In this document: in pieces, positions 1 through 5,778 of the stretch
Layout: the number at the start of each line of letters is the position of its first letter
Numbering within the stretch: position 1 is the stretch's first letter
Assembly (NCBI GenBank): GCA_029010655.1
Contig: JAQXKW010000122.1
Coordinates: forward strand, 1-8,678
Length of the DNA: 8,678 bases
Direction of reading: 5' to 3'
Source of the DNA: Clostridia bacterium
Lineage (GTDB): Bacteria; Bacillota; Clostridia; Oscillospirales; CAG-272
The notes under the pieces: model-generated
Database searches by the model: none
What the model saw: only the letters and a program-made list of their open reading frames with translations
Told to the model about the DNA's origin: nothing
Made by a program: the position numbers and the translations under genes

Positions 1-7
1 GATAAGA

Positions 8-67
8 CCTCCTTGTTTTTTAGTTGTGTGGTCGGCAAACCACTTCTATTTTAACAAGGAGTTTTTT
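8..67 (-). promoter_or_regulatory. Hairpin that sequesters a Shine-Dalgarno on the minus strand; terminator-like on the plus strand
   Basis: CTCCTTGTT (9-17) pairs perfectly with AACAAGGAG (53-61), and an inner stem GTGGT (28-32) pairs with ACCAC (39-43). On the minus strand the 3' arm is the core of the ribosome binding site AAGGAGG (14-8), so the fold would hide it. On the plus strand the same stem is followed at once by six T's (62-67), the shape of an intrinsic terminator that would stop transcription entering from the fak side. Both roles are seen together in IS200 leaders. The pairing is directly visible; the dual function is inferred. Confidence 0.55.
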
Positions 68-104
68 CTTTGTCTACTTTTCCCATAGCTGTAAGCTTTT
101 TGTT

Positions 105-130
105 CCCCCGGCGTAGCCGGGGGTTTTCTT
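105..130 (+). terminator. GC-rich hairpin with T-run; terminator-like, or IS left-end palindrome
   Basis: CCCCCGGC (105-112) and GCCGGGGG (116-123) form an 8-bp stem with a 3-base loop, followed on the plus strand by TTTTCTT (124-130). It has the form of an intrinsic plus-strand terminator, although no plus-strand gene is seen upstream of it. If the left edge is an IS200/IS605 end, this would be the subterminal palindrome recognised by the transposase instead. Confidence 0.55.
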
Positions 131-139
131 CGGCGAGCC

Positions 140-183
140 AAAAATAACCGGGTCGCACAATTGTGCGACCCGGTGCTTTTTTT
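140..183. terminator. Bidirectional intrinsic terminator of the fakB-fakA operon
   Basis: Positions 147-174 are a perfect 28-base inverted repeat (14-base arms, centre between 160 and 161). On the minus strand it is followed by TATTTTT (146-140) and lies 7 bases beyond the fakA stop codon, so it ends the fak transcript. On the plus strand it is followed by a run of seven T's (177-183), so it also works in that orientation. Confidence 0.85.
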
Positions 184-1870
184 ATTCAACAGATATAATA
201 TAGCTGTATACGGGCTGACCTCCGAAGAAAACAAGCACTTCCGCATCCGGATATTTTTCGGAATAAAGCTCTGAAATGCTGTTGGCTTCATCTTCGTCGG
301 CGCCTTCGCCGTAGCTTATTGTAACATAGGAGGCGTCGCTTCGGTCCGCTTTTTCGACAAGCTCCTTTATGCAGGCAATTCTATCGGGATTGCTTGTGAC
401 AATCTTTCCGTTTACAAGCCCGAGAGTGTCGCCTTCCTTAATTTTGTTGTCTCCCACCTCCGTGTCTCTCACCGCATAGGTAACGGAAACGGTGGTAACA
501 TTGTCGGCGGCTTCCTTCATGGCGGCGGCGTTTTCTTCGCATTCCGCACCTTCGTCAAAGGCGAGCATTGCGGCGGTTCCCTCGGGAACGGAAACTGTTT
601 CTATAACAATGACGTTTCTGTCTCGCACAAGCCTTTTTGCCTGCTGGCATACCATGCAAATGTTTTTATTGTTTGGGAAAACAAACACGTTTTCCGCAGG
701 AGTAGCTTCTATTGCGGAAACTATATCGTCCGTAGAAGGGTTCATTGTCTGACCGCCGGAAACCACAACGTCTGCCGCAAGGTCACGGAACATGTCGGTC
801 AGTCCTTCTCCCATGCAGACGGTTACAAATCCGTATTTTTTCGTAATCTCAACGGATTTTGTTTCTTCCGGCTCTTTTTCTTTTGCGGCGGGAGCTTCGG
901 TTTGTTCTTTTTTCGGCTCCATGTCGGCACCGCCTGAAAGGGCAGAGTGCTGACGCTTCATATTTTCGATTTTAACGGTATAAAGTGAACCGTATCTGAG
1001 AGCTTCCGTCAGGACCATACCCGGATTGTTGGTATGAATATGAAGCTTTATAATCTGCGCATCGTCTACGAAAACTGCGCTGTCGCCCAGCTCCATAATA
1101 AACTTATGAAGCTCCTCGGCGGTGCCTTCGCCTGCGTATTTTTCACTTTTTGTGACAATACACTCGGTGCAGTAGGCGTATTTAATATCGGAGGTGTCAA
1201 ACTCGGAAAAATCGGCACCGGTGGGGACTGTTGTTTCTCCTGCGACGGAAACTACCGGCTCGCCTTGAAGGCATTTAAGCATACCTTCGATGACGCAGAC
1301 AAAGCCGTAGCCGCCTGAGTCAACAACGCCTGCCTGCTTTAACTGAGGAAGCATTTCGGGGGTGCTGTCAAGGGTTCTGCGGGCAGCCTCCAGCATTACG
1401 AAGAAAAGCTGTGTCATGTCGGTGACAACGCCGTCCTCAAGTGCTTTTTCCGCCGTTTCACCCATAACTCGCATAACGGTAAGAATCGTGCCCTCCGTAG
1501 GGTTCATAACCGCCTTATACGCTTCCTTAACGCCTCTGTTTATTCCTGCTATAACGTCGGAAAGGTCGGCTTCTTCAACGGTTTTCCAGGATTTCGCAAT
1601 CCCTCTGAAAAACAGGGAAAGGATAACGCCCGAATTTCCTCTTGCGCCGCGGAGCATAATATTTGCCGCCTTCTGAGCCGCGTCTCCGGCAGACTCAAGG
1701 TTTTCTGCAAGGTCTGTGCGGACGCCGCCCATGGTCAGGCTCATATTTATGCCCGTATCGCCGTCGGGAACGGGGAATACGTTAAGGCTGTTTATGGTCT
1801 CTTTATTGTTATCCAGACAGCAGGCTGCGGATATAACCATATCACGGTACAGTTTTCCAGTAATTTTCAT
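182..1870 (-). CDS. fakA: Fatty acid kinase catalytic subunit FakA (DAK2/DhaL and DegV-like domains)
   Basis: FakA phosphorylates fatty acids held by a FakB protein, giving acyl-phosphate for PlsX/PlsY-dependent phospholipid synthesis in the cytoplasm. The N-terminal DhaL/DAK2 kinase domain (about 1-205) shows NVFPVPDGDTGINM at 30-43, whose D36 and D38 fit the Mg-ATP ligands, GARGNSG at 75-81, PTEGT at 124-128 and VDSGGYGF at 183-190. A middle domain (about 225-305) carries KLHIHTNNPG at 275-284. An acidic, Pro/Ala-rich linker (about 313-342) leads to the C-terminal DegV-like domain with SGGQTMNPST at 371-380. The 562 residues are close to the roughly 550 usual for the family. The ATG at 1870 is preceded by AAAAAGGA at good spacing. 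It lies 21 bases after fakB, so the two are co-transcribed. The family assignment is firm; kinase activity is by homology. Confidence 0.93.
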   Translation of the reverse strand: MKITGKLYRDMVISAACCLDNNKETINSLNVFPVPDGDTGINMSLTMGGVRTDLAENLESAGDAAQKAANIMLRGARGNSGVILSLFFRGIAKSWKTVEEADLSDVIAGINRGVKEAYKAVMNPTEGTILTVMRVMGETAEKALEDGVVTDMTQLFFVMLEAARRTLDSTPEMLPQLKQAGVVDSGGYGFVCVIEGMLKCLQGEPVVSVAGETTVPTGADFSEFDTSDIKYAYCTECIVTKSEKYAGEGTAEELHKFIMELGDSAVFVDDAQIIKLHIHTNNPGMVLTEALRYGSLYTVKIENMKRQHSALSGGADMEPKKEQTEAPAAKEKEPEETKSVEITKKYGFVTVCMGEGLTDMFRDLAADVVVSGGQTMNPSTDDIVSAIEATPAENVFVFPNNKNICMVCQQAKRLVRDRNVIVIETVSVPEGTAAMLAFDEGAECEENAAAMKEAADNVTTVSVTYAVRDTEVGDNKIKEGDTLGLVNGKIVTSNPDRIACIKELVEKADRSDASYVTISYGEGADEDEANSISELYSEKYPDAEVLVFFGGQPVYSYIISVE

Positions 1871-1891
1871 TTTGATTTCCTTTTTATATGC

Positions 1892-2758
1892 TTATCTTTC
1901 GGCACCCAAATAGAATATTGCCACGGTTCCGGCACCGGAGTGGCTGCCTATTACAGGGCCTATATAATCAATAATGACTTCCTTGGGAGAAAGCTTTTCC
2001 CGAACTAACTCAGCCAAATACTCGGCGTCCTCGGCGCAGTCGCCGTGAGAAATAAGAACGGTCTGCTCGCGGGGGTCTAAGGAGTTTTTTGCAGCAGTTT
2101 CTGCAAGAGACAGGAGAGCGGCTTTTCTGCCTCTGGCTTTTCCGATACTTACCAAATGACCCTCGTTATCCACATGAAGCAGGGGCTTTATGGAAAGCAT
2201 AGAGCCGACAACTGCGGTAGCGGCGGATACTCTGCCGCCCCGTTTCAGATAAAACAGGTCGTCTACGGTAAAATTATGGCAAAGGTGAAGCTTATTTTCT
2301 TCAATAAAGTCTCTTACTTCGTCTATTGTTTTTCCGTTTGCTCTCATTCTTGAGGCATACAGACATAAAAGGCCCAGCCCCAAAGAGGCGGCAAGTGAAT
2401 CTACTACATATATTTTACTGTCGGGGAAGTCTTCTGAAATGTCCTCCGCCGCCAGCTTTACATTATTATACGTACTGCTGAGTCCTGAGGAAAAGCTAAT
2501 GCAGAGAATATCCTTGCCGCTTTCCGAAATCTTTCTCAGATAAGCTTCGGCGTCCGCATAGTTGCAGGCGCAGGTAGATGTTTTCGAGCCCTTTCTGATT
2601 TCTTCATAGAACTGCTTTATATCAGCCTTGTCGCCCGGAATGGGCTCGCAATCGTTGACGGAGAATAAAAGAGGCATAACCTCTATACCCCATTTTTCGG
2701 CGTTTTCCGGAGAAATATCACTGCCGGAATCTGTCAATATTACGAAGTTTTCTTCCAT
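1892..2758 (-). CDS. fakB: DegV family fatty acid binding protein (FakB-type)
   Basis: FakB proteins bind a free fatty acid and present its carboxylate to FakA for phosphorylation. The 288-residue protein shows the DegV landmarks in order: ILTDSGSDIS (7-16), an SFSSGLSSTYNN segment (88-99), KRGGRVS near 172-178 with SIKPLLHVDNEG (189-200), SHGD (237-240), and the C-terminal IGPVIGSHSGAGTVAIFYLG (266-285), whose H273 matches the carboxylate-contacting histidine. The usual TSQP-like ligand motif reads TSTCACN (60-66), with two cysteines near the pocket. The ATG at 2758 follows AAAGG at 8-base spacing. It is the first gene of a two-gene operon with fakA and has its own promoter. Fatty acid specificity cannot be told from the sequence. 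Confidence 0.9.
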   Translation of the reverse strand: MEENFVILTDSGSDISPENAEKWGIEVMPLLFSVNDCEPIPGDKADIKQFYEEIRKGSKTSTCACNYADAEAYLRKISESGKDILCISFSSGLSSTYNNVKLAAEDISEDFPDSKIYVVDSLAASLGLGLLCLYASRMRANGKTIDEVRDFIEENKLHLCHNFTVDDLFYLKRGGRVSAATAVVGSMLSIKPLLHVDNEGHLVSIGKARGRKAALLSLAETAAKNSLDPREQTVLISHGDCAEDAEYLAELVREKLSPKEVIIDYIGPVIGSHSGAGTVAIFYLGAER

Positions 2759-2810
2759 ACTGTCTGCCTTTCAACGGTGAAAATGTAAAGTATCGCTCAA
2801 ATTCCCAATT

Positions 2811-2840
2811 AGTATACCATAATACAGGTTGATATGTCAA
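2811..2840 (-). promoter_or_regulatory. Sigma-A promoter of fakB-fakA
   Basis: On the minus strand, TTGACA (2840-2835, a perfect -35) is separated by 18 bases from TATACT (2816-2811), with TGG directly upstream forming an extended -10. Transcription would begin near 2804, giving a 5' leader of about 45 bases. It sits just downstream of the terminator of the preceding lipoprotein gene, which makes fakB-fakA an independent unit. Confidence 0.8.
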
Positions 2841-2852
2841 TATTTTTGAAAT

Positions 2853-2899
2853 AAAAAGACCGTCGGGACAGCCTTAATTCAGACGTCCCGACGGTTTTT
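2853..2899. terminator. Bidirectional terminator after the solute-binding lipoprotein gene
   Basis: ACCGTCGGGAC (2859-2869) pairs with GTCCCGACGGT (2885-2895), an 11-bp stem with a 15-base loop. On the minus strand the hairpin is followed by a T-run (2857-2853), which ends the gpsA-lipoprotein transcript. The plus strand also shows five T's (2895-2899). Confidence 0.85.
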
Positions 2900-2915
2900 G
2901 TTGTTTTACAACGGA

Positions 2916-4451
2916 TTATTTCTCAGTCGTATTGTTTTTTGAATCAAGCATTATTACTTCGGAATAGTAATCGTCAAGAGCTTTCTGAAGCTTCTTTTCG
3001 CTGCGCTTGTATGTAGAAGTAGCGGTTGTAGGCTTAGCAAACATGTTGTCCAAGAGCTCGCCGACGGACTCAATTCCGACAGTTGCGCTGAACTGATAGC
3101 GGACGCTTGAACGGATAATGTCAAGCATCTGAGAGTCTTCCTCGGTATCAAGTCTCTGACCCTTCAGAAGCGTCTCATAGTAGTCGGGAAGAAGAATTTC
3201 GTTAGACTTATAAGCCATGTACTCAAGAATAGTACCCGTTCTCTCCATGCCTGCAGTAGAAACGTCGTTTCTGACAGTTGCGGGAAGAGCAAAGATGGAA
3301 GCAAGACAGCTTACGCCTGCGTAGTAGTTTTCCTGATTTTCGTCATACTTGGGGAAGGGAATGATACCGTAGCTTGATGTCATGTTACGGAATTCACTTG
3401 TGATATATGCGCTTCCCGTGCAGAACAGGGAGTGGTCGGTAGTGAAGAAGGAACGTGCATATTCCCACTGGTCGGAGTAACCGCCGTTGCCGTCAACGCC
3501 GCCCTCGCTCCAAATATCGTCATAATCCTTTACATACTTGTTGTTGCTGTATACGGGGTAGATTTTGTCAATGATACCAAGCAGCTTCTCGTTGTAGAAG
3601 GACAGGGAATAGGAGCCGTCATCGTTCTTGGTGGTGAGCTGAACGTCGGAGCAGGCAGCAGCCCAGGAGCCGTTTGCACTGCCGTCGAGCATGCCGAATA
3701 CGTCATCTTTTCCGATAATACCGTCACCGTTAAGGTCGTTTGAAACGGACTGAACCATTTTAAGGAATACGTCAAGAGTCCATTTTCCGTCGTTGACAAG
3801 GTCGTAGAAGGAGCCGAACTCGGTATTGATATTGTAGTCCTCTGCAATATTCTTATTATAGAATATAAGGTCTGCCCATTCCAGTTTGTTCATGGAAATG
3901 TCGTTAATGCAGAGATAAAGCTTATCGTTAATGGTAAGGTCTTCCATTGCGGAGGGGCTCCAGTAATCCTGTGTGAAATCAACATTGGAAAGCTGATTGA
4001 AGTCCGCAAAGAAGTTTTCGGGAATGCAGGCACCCAGCTTGTATGCCCAGCCGTAGATTACGTCGTGGTCGAATTCGCCTGACATAATCTTTTTCTGGAT
4101 AAGAGCGGCAGGGTCACCGTTTACCTCAAGCAGCTGATTGATTTTTACATTGTACTTTTCCTCAACTGCAAGGTTTCTTGCGTAAACGGCGTCGCTGATG
4201 GTGTCGCCGGTGTAGGTCTCGGCATAGATGTAGTCTCCGCCGTAGTAATCCTTGCCCACGTCGGAGTGCTTGATGTAGAGGAAGGTGAAGTCCTCCTGCT
4301 CATAGTCTGCATCTACGAAGCCTTCGTCGCTGCCTGTATCGTTTCCGGAATTGGTAATGACAATAGGTTCATCACCGCCTGCACAGGATGCAAGGAAGGT
4401 AAGACACATAAGCGCAGCAAGAATTAAAGAGATGATTCTTGTGAGTTTCAT
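2916..4451 (-). CDS. Extracellular solute-binding lipoprotein (ABC transporter type, family 1-like)
   Basis: This is a secreted, membrane-anchored binding protein of the kind that captures sugars or oligosaccharides for ABC importers. Residues 1-22 form a signal peptide (K2 and R5, then a hydrophobic core) ending in the lipobox L20-A21-S22, with C23 as the lipidated cysteine; an acidic, Gly/Ser/Asn-rich tether follows (about 24-52). The mature domain includes NVKINQLLE (101-109), FYNKNIAEDYNI (197-208) and a perfect EF-hand-type calcium loop, DLNGDGIIGKDD (239-250). The ATG at 4451 has GGAG at 7-base spacing. The gene follows gpsA by 32 bases with no visible terminator between, so it is probably co-transcribed, and is followed by a strong terminator. 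No permease or ATPase gene is in the window, so its partners are elsewhere and its ligand is unknown. Confidence 0.85.
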   Translation of the reverse strand: MKLTRIISLILAALMCLTFLASCAGGDEPIVITNSGNDTGSDEGFVDADYEQEDFTFLYIKHSDVGKDYYGGDYIYAETYTGDTISDAVYARNLAVEEKYNVKINQLLEVNGDPAALIQKKIMSGEFDHDVIYGWAYKLGACIPENFFADFNQLSNVDFTQDYWSPSAMEDLTINDKLYLCINDISMNKLEWADLIFYNKNIAEDYNINTEFGSFYDLVNDGKWTLDVFLKMVQSVSNDLNGDGIIGKDDVFGMLDGSANGSWAAACSDVQLTTKNDDGSYSLSFYNEKLLGIIDKIYPVYSNNKYVKDYDDIWSEGGVDGNGGYSDQWEYARSFFTTDHSLFCTGSAYITSEFRNMTSSYGIIPFPKYDENQENYYAGVSCLASIFALPATVRNDVSTAGMERTGTILEYMAYKSNEILLPDYYETLLKGQRLDTEEDSQMLDIIRSSVRYQFSATVGIESVGELLDNMFAKPTTATSTYKRSEKKLQKALDDYYSEVIMLDSKNNTTEK

Positions 4452-4483
4452 GTTTTTTCTCCTGTATATAAATTTTTTAATAA

Positions 4484-5491
4484 TCAGTCAAGCTCGGAAC
4501 GCATAGCCCGTGTCATAAGAGAGCGGACTGCTTCTTTCGGGTCTGCGCCCCGTTTTATAACGTCGTACACAGCCGAAATAATCGGCATGGAAACGCTGTA
4601 TTTTTCACAGAGCTGTGCGGCGGCGTCCAGCGCATAATAGCCTTCCACCACCATACCCACTTTTTTTGAAGCCTCCTCGTAGCTGAGCCCCATTCCGATA
4701 AGCTCGCCGCAGCGGTTGTTGCGGCTGTGCCGCGAGGTGCAGGTAACAATAAGGTCGCCGATACCTGCAAGTCCCATAAAGGTTCGCCTTTTACAGCCCA
4801 GGGCAAGACCTATTCTCGTCATTTCGGCAATGCCCCTTGTCATAAGCATTGCAAGGGTGTTGTCGCCGTAGCCCATACCCCGAATCATGCCTGCCGCAAG
4901 TGCTATAATATTTTTGAAAGCACCGCAGATTTCCACGCCCTTAACATCTGTATTGGTATAAACCCGCATACATGAGTTCATAAAAAGCTCGGCGGTTTTT
5001 TCGGCACAGGTTTCGTCCCTGCACGCCGATACAACAGAGGTGGGAATATTTCGTGCAACCTCCTCCGCATGGGTGGGACCCGACAGAGCAATCAGCTTCG
5101 GCTCAAAGGAAACACCGCATTTTTTCATCTCGTCCTCTATGACCTCAGTCATAGTAAAAAGAGTGTCGGCTTCAAGACCCTTTGCGGCGTCAATAAGCAG
5201 CTGATTTTCGCTGAGATAGGTTGCGCACGACGAAACGACCTGTCTCACATAAGCGGAAGCCACCGTAAACAAAACGGCGTCCTTTCCCCTTACGGCCTTT
5301 TCAAGGCTTCTTTCATATTTAATTTCTCGGGGAATATCAACATCCGGCAGATTTTTGTGCTTGCCGCCGTTTTCCAAGGAATCCAGCTCGCAGAGAAGGG
5401 CAGACCACACTGTAACGCTGTGCCGGTTTTCGGATAAGAGCTTTGCCAGCGCAATCCCCCATGTACCGGCTCCGAGTACTGCAATATTCAT
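4484..5491 (-). CDS. gpsA: Glycerol-3-phosphate dehydrogenase [NAD(P)+]
   Basis: GpsA reduces dihydroxyacetone phosphate to sn-glycerol-3-phosphate, the backbone of phospholipids, in the cytoplasm. The N-terminal Rossmann fold begins at once with VLGAGTWG (5-12, GxGxxG). DAAKG (101-105) carries the conserved Lys104, LSGPTHAEEV (136-145) is the family signature, and GAFKNIIALAAG (190-201) holds the catalytic Lys193. GLAGIGDLIVTCTS (240-253), followed by RHSRNNR (254-260), marks the substrate-binding helical domain. The 335 residues are the usual length. The ATG at 5491 has GGAG at 8-base spacing and lies directly before the NAD-binding motif. It leads a minus-strand unit with the downstream lipoprotein, driven by a promoter at about 5550-5578, and is divergent from the FAD oxidoreductase operon. 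Confidence 0.96.
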   Translation of the reverse strand: MNIAVLGAGTWGIALAKLLSENRHSVTVWSALLCELDSLENGGKHKNLPDVDIPREIKYERSLEKAVRGKDAVLFTVASAYVRQVVSSCATYLSENQLLIDAAKGLEADTLFTMTEVIEDEMKKCGVSFEPKLIALSGPTHAEEVARNIPTSVVSACRDETCAEKTAELFMNSCMRVYTNTDVKGVEICGAFKNIIALAAGMIRGMGYGDNTLAMLMTRGIAEMTRIGLALGCKRRTFMGLAGIGDLIVTCTSRHSRNNRCGELIGMGLSYEEASKKVGMVVEGYYALDAAAQLCEKYSVSMPIISAVYDVIKRGADPKEAVRSLMTRAMRSELD

Positions 5492-5549
5492 TAATAAGTC
5501 TCCGTCTGATTTTACAATACACTTTTCCAGAATGCAATATTCTTATGAT

Positions 5550-5578
5550 ATAATAACATATCCGCTCGGAAATTGCAA
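5550..5578 (-). promoter_or_regulatory. Probable promoter of gpsA
   Basis: On the minus strand, TTGCAA (5578-5573) is followed after 17 bases by TATTAT (5555-5550), with TGT directly upstream giving an extended -10. The -35 matches the consensus at 4 of 6 bases and the -10 at 5 of 6. Transcription would start near 5543, about 50 bases before the gpsA ATG. Confidence 0.6.
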
Positions 5579-5650
5579 TACATTTATATGCGGATTATTG
5601 TTAAATAAAAAAGTATATATTGTAAATTTTAATTATAAGTAAAAGGTTGC

Positions 5651-5679
5651 TTGACAATTCTAATGCATAATGATAAAAT
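5651..5679 (+). promoter_or_regulatory. Sigma-A promoter of the FAD oxidoreductase operon
   Basis: TTGACA (5651-5656) and TAAAAT (5674-5679) are separated by 17 bases, with TGA at 5671-5673 forming an extended -10. The upstream stretch 5590-5650 is very AT-rich and could act as an UP element. The start would be near 5686, leaving a leader of about 93 bases before the ATG at 5779. Confidence 0.85.
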
Positions 5680-5686
5680 ATGATGT

Positions 5687-5757
5687 AAGATTTTGCGGAC
5701 GCCAGGGGTGAACGCCACGGCACAGCCTGTCTTCAAAATCTTCCGAACAAAATCGGA
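5687..5757 (+). promoter_or_regulatory. Structured 5' leader with two alternative pairings (no known riboswitch class recognised)
   Basis: AAGATTTTG (5687-5695) pairs perfectly with CAAAATCTT (5734-5742), and the stem can extend past one mismatch with GGAC (5697-5700) against GTCT (5729-5732). The enclosed region 5701-5728 can fold further, for example CAGG (5703-5706) with CCTG (5726-5729). A second hairpin, TCCGA (5742-5746) with TCGGA (5753-5757), lies immediately after. CAAAATC occurs twice (5734-5740 and 5748-5754), so GATTTTG (5689-5695) could pair with either copy; choosing the second would open the second hairpin. No T-run follows, so any control would more likely act on translation. 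I do not recognise an established riboswitch consensus. Confidence 0.5.
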
Positions 5758-5760
5758 CGT

Positions 5761-5766
5761 AAAGGA
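5761..5766 (+). promoter_or_regulatory. Ribosome binding site of the FAD oxidoreductase gene, long spacing
   Basis: AAAGGA is the only Shine-Dalgarno-like sequence before the ATG at 5779 and stands 12 bases from it, longer than the usual 6-9. It is only 3 bases after the second leader hairpin, so leader folding could influence access. The frame is open back to a stop at 5686 but has no ATG, GTG or TTG earlier than 5779. Confidence 0.55.
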
Positions 5767-5778
5767 CAAATTACAGAG

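Larger units (their letters stand above)
1..130 (-). mobile_element. Putative left end of an IS200/IS605-type insertion sequence (transposase outside window)
   Basis: Read on the minus strand, three elements follow one another: a GC-rich hairpin (123-105), a second hairpin (61-9) whose 3' arm contains the ribosome binding site, and AAGGAGG (14-8) followed by 7 bases to the window edge, where a start codon would be well placed. This order matches the known layout of IS200/IS605 left ends, where a subterminal palindrome is bound by the Y1 transposase TnpA and a leader hairpin limits both read-in transcription and tnpA translation. No transposase coding sequence is in the window, so the family is an inference. 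The outer boundary is uncertain and probably lies at about 124-140, directly against the T-tract of the fakA terminator. It could instead be an ordinary regulated leader of a minus-strand gene. Confidence 0.42.

Noticed and set aside
46..291. An 81-codon minus-strand frame across the left intergenic region and the end of fakA
   Set aside because: It runs through three hairpins and the fak terminator and has no binding site or family features.
3432..3743. A 103-codon plus-strand open frame inside the solute-binding lipoprotein gene
   Set aside because: It is a shadow of the real gene with Val/Ala-rich composition and no promoter, start context or recognisable motif.
5697..5733. Resemblance of GGGGTGAACGCC and ACAGCC in the leader to pieces of FMN or cobalamin riboswitches
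   Set aside because: Only short fragments match. The ordered conserved blocks of either class are absent and the region is far too short.
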